Shown here piece by piece: positions 1-5,121 of a stretch of 5,121 nucleotides of DNA. A program made the translations under genes and the position numbers. Position 1 is the first letter of the stretch. Each line of letters starts with the position of its first letter. The stretch is from Chloroflexota bacterium (GTDB taxonomy: Bacteria > Chloroflexota > Anaerolineae > Anaerolineales > DRMV01), in contig JAADFA010000023.1 in assembly GCA_013153135.1 (NCBI GenBank), positions 1-5,121 of the forward strand. Direction: 5' to 3'. The notes beneath the pieces are model-generated. The model had not been told where the DNA came from and searched no databases. It was given only the letters and a program-made list of their open reading frames with translations.

Positions 1-182
1 ACGAGCTCTTCCTCACCGGAACAGCCGCGCAAATCACCGCGGTCACGCGGGTCGACCACCGGCCCGTGGGCACGGGCGAGATGGGCCCCATCACCGCGCA
101 ACTCCGAGAGACCTTCTTCCGGGTCGTGCGCGGGCAAGAACCCAAATACCGCCACTGGCTGGTGCCGGTGTATGAGAAGTAA
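1..182 (+). CDS. ilvE: Branched-chain amino acid aminotransferase, C-terminal end (partial)
   Basis: Only the last 59 codons are present; the first full codon begins at base 3 and the gene starts outside the window. The fragment has the fold-type IV PLP aminotransferase signature near its start (ELFLTGTAAQITAV, fragment residues 1-14). It is followed by a Val-Asp-x-x-x-Val-Gly stretch and a GPIT segment, in the same order and spacing as the C-terminus of IlvE-type enzymes. In that family the TGTAA loop holds the PLP phosphate and the substrate carboxylate, and the enzyme transfers the amino group between Leu/Ile/Val and glutamate in the cytoplasm. The Pro that usually follows this loop (TPV or TPI) is Ala here. 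A D-amino acid or other class IV aminotransferase is possible, but the HWLVPVYEK ending fits branched-chain enzymes. A strong terminator follows 20 bases after the stop. Confidence 0.88.
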   Translation, partial: ELFLTGTAAQITAVTRVDHRPVGTGEMGPITAQLRETFFRVVRGQEPKYRHWLVPVYEK

Positions 183-202
183 ATGCACCCTGAAGGATGG
201 GT

Positions 203-242
203 AACGCGGCGTCCGGGTTCGAGGGACGCCGCGTTTTCTTTT
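203..242 (+). terminator. Rho-independent terminator after ilvE
   Basis: There is a perfect 12-bp inverted repeat: 203-214 pairs with 224-235 around a 9-base loop (215-223). The stem is GC-rich, and on the + strand it runs into TTTTCTTTT (234-242). This is a textbook intrinsic terminator for the rightward ilvE gene. The - strand transcript from the histidine kinase (stop at 290) meets the same hairpin. On that strand the stem is not followed by a U-tract, so termination there would be weaker or rely on other factors. Confidence 0.88.
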
Positions 243-289
243 CGGGGCAACAATGGTGTTCCCCCGGGATCTGAGAAGTTGACGTTGCG

Positions 290-1276
290 CTATTTGCTGC
301 TGGGTAGACGAAGCCAAAAAGCGCTGCCCCGGGGGCGCGGGGTGTAGCCCAGATCGCCGCCCAGCTCTTGGGCGAGGGCGCGCGCGACGTGGAGCGCGAG
401 CCCCCAACCTTTGTGGGCGCGCACCCGTTCATCGGGCGAGCGGAAGAAGGGTTGAAATAGCCGCTCCTGGTCCTCTTCCGCGACGCCAATGCCGGTGTCG
501 GCCACGATAAGGTCGATGGTCCCATCCGCGTTGCGACGCGCGTCGAGCCACACGCGCCCCCCTTCGGGTGTGTAGGCCCATGCATTTTCGAATAGCCGGT
601 GCAAAATCCAACGCGTGTATTGGGGGTCGGCTTTCACCCGCCAGGAGCGCACTGCGTCCGGCAGGCCGACGTAGGTAAGCTGCTTTTCCGCCCACCGATT
701 GGCCCACGCTTCCTCGACATCTTCCACCAGCTCTTGTAACGTCATGGTTCGCTCGTCAAACGGCAGACGGCGATGGGCGACTTTGCTCAACATGCTGATG
801 AATTCCAACAGCCGTTCCAGGCGTTTGACGTTGGATGACATAATATCCAAAAATTGGGCCTGTCGCTCGCTTAAGGGCCCGCCCAAACCCTTTTGCATCA
901 GGTCCGTGTAGCCTTTAATGACGGTCACGGGCAAGCGCAGCTCGTGGACCAGCATGTTGAGGAAGGGCTTGTGTTCCACATAACTCTCGCCGAACTCGCG
1001 CACCAAGTCCCGAGGGCGTAGCACAGCCCAAAAGCCACCTGCCTGCCGACGAAGCAGGGCCAGATCGTAGCCACCCGGTCCCGCGATGGTGAGCCCCTCG
1101 GGTGGGACTAAAATCGCTGTATCGGGCTGTAACCATGCCTCGAGCTCGGGCACTTCGTCTGGGGGTGGGAAGTTGGGATGTTTCTTTACCAATTCACCCC
1201 GGGATGAAAATTCGGCCCAGGGCAAACCCAATAACTCGAACAACGCGGTTGGTTCCATATCAATGGGCGGGGTCAT
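290..1276 (-). CDS. Soluble sensor histidine kinase (HisKA + HATPase_c)
   Basis: A 328-residue histidine kinase. The HisKA dimerisation helix has the H-box HELRLP with the phospho-acceptor His111, then the second helix at about 136-165. The HATPase_c domain has an N-box (RLFENAWAYTPEGG, Asn231), a G1 box (DTGIG, 260-264), an F-box (LFQPFFR, 273-279) and a G2 box (GWGLAL, 290-295, where GxGLGL is usual). All catalytic elements are present, so it should autophosphorylate on His111. No transmembrane segment or signal peptide is visible, so it should be cytoplasmic. Residues 1-100 match no PAS, GAF or HAMP pattern I can name. The start at 1276 is chosen because GGGAGG and AGGAGG lie 6 and 10 bases upstream; the frame stays open to an ATG at 1363, but that would run deep into nth. 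The start overlaps the nth stop by four bases (ATGA), suggesting translational coupling. No response regulator is in the window, so its partner is unknown. Confidence 0.93.
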   Translation of the reverse strand: MTPPIDMEPTALFELLGLPWAEFSSRGELVKKHPNFPPPDEVPELEAWLQPDTAILVPPEGLTIAGPGGYDLALLRRQAGGFWAVLRPRDLVREFGESYVEHKPFLNMLVHELRLPVTVIKGYTDLMQKGLGGPLSERQAQFLDIMSSNVKRLERLLEFISMLSKVAHRRLPFDERTMTLQELVEDVEEAWANRWAEKQLTYVGLPDAVRSWRVKADPQYTRWILHRLFENAWAYTPEGGRVWLDARRNADGTIDLIVADTGIGVAEEDQERLFQPFFRSPDERVRAHKGWGLALHVARALAQELGGDLGYTPRPRGSAFWLRLPSSK

Positions 1277-2016
1277 GCGATGCCTCCCTCCTGGGATTGG
1301 GCTGGGGCCTGGTGCGACGTGGTTTGGCTTTGGGCATAATCGCACAGGTCGCGTACTGGGCACGATTCGCAGCGGGGCCGCCGGGGGTGACAGTAACGCC
1401 GCCCCAGCCGAATGAGGTTGATATGTGCGTCGTAATACGCTTCGGGCGGGAAGATGCGTTCCATAAGCGCGTGGGTCTTCTCAATATTGAGGTTGGGGGG
1501 GCGCAAGCCCAAGCGCCCGGTCACGCGATAGACGTGCGTGTCGACCGGGAAGGCGGGTTTGTCCAGCGAAAATAACAACACAATGGCCGCGGTCTTGGGT
1601 CCTACTCCAGGAAAGCGCAACAGCCATTGCCGCGCGTCCTCGGTATCCAGATGGGCCAGAAAGTTCAGGTCCAGCGCGCCGCGCTCCTTGGTGATTTGGC
1701 GCAAGATGGCCTGGATGCGCGGCCCCTTTTGGTTGGCCAGCCCCGCGGTGCGGATGGCGGCCTTGACGGCCTGGGGGTCGGCGTCGCGCACGGCTTCCCA
1801 GGTGGGGAAGCGCGCCCGTAGTGCGGCGTAGGCTCGGTCGCGATTGCGATCGTTGGTGTTTTGCGAGAGCACAGTGAGCATGAGCTCGTCCAGTGGGTCG
1901 CGACGGCGCCGGGGCGCGGGACCGAAGTGCTCCAAAAGGCGTTGGTGTACGGCCAGGGCCTTGGCACGCCAACGCGCAAGCTGTTCTGGTGTGAAGGCGT
2001 CCGATGATGCGGCCAT
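1273..2016 (-). CDS. nth: Endonuclease III-family DNA glycosylase/AP lyase with 4Fe-4S cluster
   Basis: A 247-residue HhH-GPD base-excision repair enzyme; the family removes oxidised pyrimidines and cleaves the abasic site. The helix-hairpin-helix (FPGVGPKTA, 135-143) carries the catalytic Lys141. The following VDTHVYRVTGRLGL stretch carries the catalytic Asp159, and the 18-residue Lys-Asp spacing equals that of E. coli Nth (Lys120/Asp138). The C-terminal cluster loop has Cys209, 216, 219 and 225 in the C-x6-C-x2-C-x5-C pattern that binds 4Fe-4S. The N-terminal part reads DELMLTVLSQNTND (43-56), a variant of the LLSAQATD segment of enteric Nth. The start at 2016 is preferred because AAGGGAAG precedes it and the upstream codons do not resemble the family; an ATG at 2067 overlapping the AOR stop (TAATG) is the alternative. 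It lies 50 bases after AOR and overlaps the histidine kinase gene by four bases. A Gln/Thr/Ala-rich tail of about 20 residues follows the cluster. Confidence 0.95.
   Translation of the reverse strand: MAASSDAFTPEQLARWRAKALAVHQRLLEHFGPAPRRRRDPLDELMLTVLSQNTNDRNRDRAYAALRARFPTWEAVRDADPQAVKAAIRTAGLANQKGPRIQAILRQITKERGALDLNFLAHLDTEDARQWLLRFPGVGPKTAAIVLLFSLDKPAFPVDTHVYRVTGRLGLRPPNLNIEKTHALMERIFPPEAYYDAHINLIRLGRRYCHPRRPRCESCPVRDLCDYAQSQTTSHQAPAQSQEGGIA
1283..1292 (-). promoter_or_regulatory. Ribosome binding site of the histidine kinase, inside nth
   Basis: On the - strand the sequence reads AGGAGGGAGG, two overlapping Shine-Dalgarno cores located in the last codons of nth. The nearer core (GGGAGG) is 6 bases from the ATG at 1276. 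It fixes the kinase start there rather than at the in-frame ATG at 1363. Confidence 0.8.
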
Positions 2017-2019
2017 GGT

Positions 2020-2027
2020 CTTCCCTT
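2020..2027 (-). promoter_or_regulatory. Probable ribosome binding site of nth
   Basis: The - strand reads AAGGGAAG, with the AGGG core 6 bases from the ATG at 2016, in an A-rich stretch between AOR and nth. It is weaker than the sites of AOR and the kinase, but it is the only purine-rich match near any candidate nth start. Confidence 0.55.
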
Positions 2028-2066
2028 TTTTGTTGATTGGATGCGTGAGCATTGATAGCGTGACCA

Positions 2067-3779
2067 TTAATCCAGATCTTGCCACAAAGTTGTGAGCACT
2101 TCATCGGGCACGTCAAACACGCTGTTGGTTGGAGGGAGGGGTTCCTGGGTCATCCACTCGGGGATACGGTCGTGTGCGGGCGTGAACCCGGCCGCGCGGT
2201 TGAACGCGCGTTCCAGACGGATGGTCTCACGGCCCAAGCGGAGCAAAATATCCTCAGGCACGTCCCAACCATAGCGGCCGCGCAGCAGCGCGGGGATGGT
2301 CTCGGGTGCCTTCGCGAAACCAAAAGCCGCGAAGATGCACACGCCTAGGGTATCGTAGCCGGCCATGAGCAGCTGGGCCTGGCGAGAGACTGGGCCCTGG
2401 ACGTGAGGGTCCAGGTGGTCGATCTGAGCGCGGATGGTAAGGCCTGCGGTGTGATCCGCGCCTTGGGGGCTGGTAGCGTAGGTTACGCCCGTGCCTTTGA
2501 TCGCGCGTGGGTCGTAGGCAGAGATGGCCTGGCCTTTGACCGCGGGCACCCGACGCACACCAAGCACGCGGCCCGTGATGGCCGCGCCGTTCCCCAAAAG
2601 GCGGCCGAGGGGGGTATTGTCGTAAATTTGTTGCACCAGTGCCAGGGCCTGGTTGGCCTGGCCGAAGGGCCACAGGCCGGCCTCCGCGGCCACGCCTAGC
2701 GCGGCACCCAGGTCAATGGTATCGAGGCCGAGGTCGTTGGCGTAGAAGTTCAGTTGGGCGATCGCGTCCAGGTCCGCGATGCCCAAGTTGCTGCCCATAA
2801 GGGCGATGGTCTCATACTCCAGGGGTGAGACGAGGGGCTGGCCGTGGGCATCCGGGACGATGTTCGAGCACTGGATACTGCATCCGGCCATGCATGCGTG
2901 CGCGGTAGCGCCCTGGCCATTGCGCTGCAGGATGAGTTGGCGCAGGGCTTCGCCGCTGATGCGCTCCGCGTGTTCAAACTGGCCCTGGGAGAAATTGCGT
3001 GTAGGCAAGCCGCCCAAGCGGTTGCACATGTTGACCATCGCCGCGGTGCCGTAGGTTTCATAGATGTGCGTTTGGGGATGGGCGAGTAGGGCTTGCAGGT
3101 AGGCCTTACGCGCCTGTTTGAACACCTCGGGTTGGGCCAGGGGGATGGCCGGGCTGCCCGCGGGGTCGACGAGGATGGCTTTGATACCTTTGCTGCCCAT
3201 GACCGCGCCCAGGCCGCCCCGGGCCGCCAGCCGCGAGGGCACGCCATCCTTATCGATGTGCGCAATGCCCGCGGCGCGCATCTGCCGCTCCCCCGCGGGC
3301 CCAATGAGCGCGAGCGCGGCTTGCGGGCCAAACCCATACCGTTCCCGCAAGCGGGCCGCGGTTTCGTACGTACCCAAGCCCACCAGGTCGTCTGCAGGGT
3401 CGAAACGTACGCCATCCCGCGAAATGTGCACGACCCACCAGCGCCCATCCCGCGGCTGATCTTCAAATAGGATGGCCTTGTACCCCAGCCGCGCGATGGC
3501 CCATCCTGTGCGACCGCCCGCGTTGGCTTCTTTTACGCCCTGGGTTAAAGGACTCTTGCCGCCTACAGAAATCCGGTCCACGCTCGAGAGCCGATGCCCG
3601 CCCAGCAGGCCCGGCGCGAAGATGAGCACGTTGCGCGGGCCTAAGGGGTCTGCGGTAGGCGGTACCATATCCAGCAAAATGCGTGCGATCAAACCCCGCC
3701 CACCAAGAGGCTGCCATGTCGGAGGCGTGGGCTCGACTTGGGCCGTGCGTGTGCGAACGTTCACCCGCAGGATGGGCAT
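2067..3779 (-). CDS. Aldehyde:ferredoxin oxidoreductase (AOR) family tungsto/molybdopterin enzyme
   Basis: A 570-residue AOR-family protein. The family uses a bis-pterin tungsten (or molybdenum) cofactor and one 4Fe-4S cluster to oxidise aldehydes to acids, passing electrons to ferredoxin in the cytoplasm. The N-terminal pterin-binding domain shows GGRG (26-29), APGLLGG (55-61), RISVGGKSPLTQG (69-81) and ARGGLGAVMGSKGIKAI (186-202). Cluster cysteines are C296, C300 and C304 (C-x3-C-x3-C, CMAGCSIQC) plus C481 (DTLGVCIF); P. furiosus AOR has C-x2-C-x3-C. Further hallmarks are EYETI (321-325), DLGLDTIDLG (349-358), YDPRAIKGTGV (422-432) and QGADHT (439-444), whose His443 sits where the family has its active-site His. 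The C-terminus stops before the YYxxRGW segment common in other AORs. The start is fixed by AAAGGAGGT just upstream. It lies 20 bases after the TPR gene and 50 before nth. The substrate cannot be told; a BamB-like or other uncharacterised AOR subgroup is possible. Confidence 0.94.
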   Translation of the reverse strand: MPILRVNVRTRTAQVEPTPPTWQPLGGRGLIARILLDMVPPTADPLGPRNVLIFAPGLLGGHRLSSVDRISVGGKSPLTQGVKEANAGGRTGWAIARLGYKAILFEDQPRDGRWWVVHISRDGVRFDPADDLVGLGTYETAARLRERYGFGPQAALALIGPAGERQMRAAGIAHIDKDGVPSRLAARGGLGAVMGSKGIKAILVDPAGSPAIPLAQPEVFKQARKAYLQALLAHPQTHIYETYGTAAMVNMCNRLGGLPTRNFSQGQFEHAERISGEALRQLILQRNGQGATAHACMAGCSIQCSNIVPDAHGQPLVSPLEYETIALMGSNLGIADLDAIAQLNFYANDLGLDTIDLGAALGVAAEAGLWPFGQANQALALVQQIYDNTPLGRLLGNGAAITGRVLGVRRVPAVKGQAISAYDPRAIKGTGVTYATSPQGADHTAGLTIRAQIDHLDPHVQGPVSRQAQLLMAGYDTLGVCIFAAFGFAKAPETIPALLRGRYGWDVPEDILLRLGRETIRLERAFNRAAGFTPAHDRIPEWMTQEPLPPTNSVFDVPDEVLTTLWQDLD

Positions 3780-3783
3780 CGGG

Positions 3784-3792
3784 ACCTCCTTT
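3784..3792 (-). promoter_or_regulatory. Strong Shine-Dalgarno of the AOR-family gene
   Basis: The - strand reads AAAGGAGGT, a near-perfect anti-16S match, with its AGGAGG core 5 bases from the ATG at 3779. It fills most of the 20-base gap after the TPR stop. It is the strongest ribosome binding site in the window, suggesting AOR is made at a higher level than its neighbours from a shared transcript. Confidence 0.85.
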
Positions 3793-3799
3793 GTGCAGA

Positions 3800-5026
3800 C
3801 TAGGGGGCCTCGGTGGCCTCAGGCGTCGCGGTGGGGGCAGGGCGCACTTTGCACATGCGCAAGCCCTCCTCCGCGTTGTAGACCGCGATCTCATCGCCGG
3901 GTACAGTCGCCAGAATTTGCTGGAACACGGGCACGGCTTCGTCGCAGCGGCCCAGCTTGGCCAGCGCGAGGCCGTACACGTAATAGAACTCGGTTACACG
4001 ACCATAGTCCAGGGGCATTGGCTCTACGCGTATCCCATCCTCGGTTTCGCCCCCATGAACAACCAGCGCGAGCTCTTTGACAGCTTCCTCGAGCTTGCCG
4101 TTTTTGTAATACATGACGCCCAAGTTGCCATGCATAAGGGGATTCGCGGGGTCTTCTTGCACGGCTTTGATCGCGAATTGCAACGCCCGACCGAATTCGC
4201 CATCGGCTGCATAGGTGCGGGAAATGTACAGATCGGGGTATGGGTTGGTGGGGTCGTAGGCATTCGCGTCCAGGAAGGCTTGCACGGCCTCCCGGTAGCG
4301 CCCCTGGGCTCGGTAGAGGATGCCCAGCATGAGATGCAGGTCTGGGATGTGGGGGTTGATGGCCAGCGCGGCTTTATATTCGGCAATGGCTTCGTCCAGG
4401 TTGCCCGTCACGTAGAGCACATAGCCCCGCGCGCGGCGGGCTTCAAGCAAGCCGGGGGCGCGCGCGACGGCCTGTCGCGAGGCGCGTGCGGCTTCGGGAT
4501 AGAAGCCCTCATCGGCCAGGACTTCGGCTTGCAAAGCCAGGGCCAGGGGGTTGCCCGGGTCCAGTTCCAGCGCGCGTTTGAGCGAGGCCAGGCCCTCGAC
4601 CGTCTGGCCCAATTGGTGCAGCAGCCAGCCGCGCAGCGCGTGCGCGTCCGCGTAGTTGGGGTTGAGCAGCAACGCGTTCTCTACCGAAGTCAACGCGGCT
4701 TCGTATTGACCGATCAAGGCCTGGACGCGCGCGAGCTCAAAGTGCCACGCGGCGTTATCCATGTCGAGCAGGATAGCCTTTTGCCATGTTTGAATCGCGG
4801 CCTGGAGCTTGCCCTCTTCAAACAGCCGTCGGGCTTCATCCGCGAGCTGCTCGGGCGGCGGGGTAGGGGTCGGGGTCGGACGCAAGGGCAGGCCGACCTC
4901 GGGCAAGAGGAAGTATTGCACATACGCCGCGATGCCGATCAAACCGAGCAGCAAAAATACTCGGTCCCAACGGCTGCGACGTCGTGGAGGTTTACGCATG
5001 GTCCAGCGGGGGCCTCGGAGCTCCAT
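3800..5026 (-). CDS. Membrane-anchored extracytoplasmic TPR protein
   Basis: A 408-residue protein. It has a very basic N-terminus (residues 4-22, nine Arg/Lys) and one hydrophobic segment at about 23-41 (VFLLLGLIGIAAYVQYFLL). A Pro/Thr linker (RPTPTPTPPPEQ, 49-60) follows, then about nine tetratricopeptide repeats (about 61-380) and a Thr/Pro/Glu tail. The repeats are regular: the helix-B end prolines fall at 123, 157, 191, 225, 259 and 293, exactly 34 apart. An insertion of about 15 residues near 322-345 separates the last repeat. By the positive-inside rule the repeats face outward, held by an uncleaved anchor. TPRs bind proteins or peptides; the partner is unknown. The start at 5026 has AGGGAAGG 13 bases upstream, rather far; Met10 (4999) is an alternative with no good site. 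It lies 20 bases upstream of AOR, so the two are probably co-transcribed, but the opposite predicted locations argue against a direct complex. Confidence 0.9.
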   Translation of the reverse strand: MELRGPRWTMRKPPRRRSRWDRVFLLLGLIGIAAYVQYFLLPEVGLPLRPTPTPTPPPEQLADEARRLFEEGKLQAAIQTWQKAILLDMDNAAWHFELARVQALIGQYEAALTSVENALLLNPNYADAHALRGWLLHQLGQTVEGLASLKRALELDPGNPLALALQAEVLADEGFYPEAARASRQAVARAPGLLEARRARGYVLYVTGNLDEAIAEYKAALAINPHIPDLHLMLGILYRAQGRYREAVQAFLDANAYDPTNPYPDLYISRTYAADGEFGRALQFAIKAVQEDPANPLMHGNLGVMYYKNGKLEEAVKELALVVHGGETEDGIRVEPMPLDYGRVTEFYYVYGLALAKLGRCDEAVPVFQQILATVPGDEIAVYNAEEGLRMCKVRPAPTATPEATEAP

Positions 5027-5067
5027 GGTTCGCCAATAACCTTCCCTCGGAAATTGCTTGCCCTGCC

Positions 5068-5121
5068 TTACGACACGGTCGCGTCAGCTGCGGGGGCCTC
5101 GGCCGGGGGCTCGGCCCGGTT
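5068..5121 (-). CDS. C-terminal tail of an unidentified upstream gene (partial)
   Basis: From the window edge one - strand frame reads 17 codons, NRAEPPAEAPAADATVS, then TAA at 5070-5068, 41 bases before the TPR start. An Ala/Pro/Glu-rich, low-complexity end is typical of disordered C-terminal tails (for example on ribosomal proteins or chaperones), and the spacing fits an operon neighbour of the TPR gene. Too little is visible to name the protein. Another - strand frame is also open across this stretch, so the call rests on composition and spacing only. Confidence 0.42.
   Translation of the reverse strand, partial: NRAEPPAEAPAADATVS

Noticed and set aside
243..289. Second terminator for the - strand kinase
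   Set aside because: Only a short CCCGGG palindrome is visible, with no stem of useful length or U-tract on the - strand; the shared hairpin at 203-235 is the only good candidate.
1277..1363. 29-residue N-terminal extension of the kinase
   Set aside because: It would overlap nth by about 90 bases, is Pro/Arg-rich, and has no good ribosome binding site, whereas the start at 1276 has two Shine-Dalgarno cores and the ATGA overlap.
1102..1575. Open + strand frame of 157 codons across the nth/kinase junction
   Set aside because: Antisense to nth and the kinase, both well supported; no ribosome binding site or domain pattern.
2750..3466. Open - strand frame of 238 codons within the AOR gene
   Set aside because: It is out of frame with AOR, which has full family motifs across the same bases; its Arg/Pro/Ser/Ala-rich composition is that of a shadow frame.
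3472..4080. Open + strand frame of 202 codons across the AOR start and TPR end
   Set aside because: It lies antisense to two well-supported genes, is Arg/Pro/Ser-rich with no recognisable motif, and has the look of a frame kept open by high GC.
4010..4850. Possible tandem DNA repeat of about 102 bases in the TPR gene
   Set aside because: The period is the 34-residue protein repeat; the nucleotide units are diverged and do not form a DNA-level tandem repeat or CRISPR array.
5027..5067. Promoter for the TPR gene in the 41-base gap
   Set aside because: No convincing -35/-10 pair is visible in this GC-rich gap, and the short distance to a likely upstream stop suggests read-through transcription.

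Overview
The window is GC-rich, densely coded bacterial DNA with no sign of mobile elements, CRISPR or phage. The likely source is a Chloroflexota (Anaerolineae-like) or similar environmental, possibly thermophilic, bacterium. This is an inference from three things: Pro/Thr linkers in an exported repeat protein, a tungsten/molybdenum aldehyde:ferredoxin oxidoreductase (AOR) homologue, and the style of the IlvE and endonuclease III sequences. No marker gene in the window proves it.

Layout: the left edge (1-182, + strand) is the last 59 codons of a branched-chain amino acid aminotransferase (ilvE-like). A strong rho-independent terminator follows at 203-242. Everything else reads leftward on the - strand and converges on that terminator. 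In transcription order the - strand carries: the last 17 codons of a probable upstream gene with an Ala/Pro/Glu-rich tail (5121-5068); a membrane-anchored extracytoplasmic TPR protein (5026-3800); an AOR-family tungsto/molybdopterin oxidoreductase (3779-2067); an endonuclease III-type DNA glycosylase with a 4Fe-4S motif (2016-1273); and a soluble histidine kinase with no response regulator beside it (1276-290).

The - strand gaps are short (about 41, 20 and 50 bases), and nth and the kinase gene overlap by four bases (ATGA). No internal terminator or obvious promoter is visible, so the four complete genes look like one transcription unit. AOR has a near-perfect Shine-Dalgarno sequence, and the kinase's Shine-Dalgarno lies inside the last codons of nth.

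How they work together is not clear from the sequence. Two neighbouring iron-sulfur enzymes (AOR and Nth) precede a cytoplasmic kinase whose first 100 or so residues match no sensor domain I recognise. The most interesting question is whether this kinase senses a redox or metabolic state tied to the AOR-family enzyme, or is simply co-transcribed with housekeeping genes. Every complete gene belongs to a known family. I do not see a clear new system, only an unusual gene combination.
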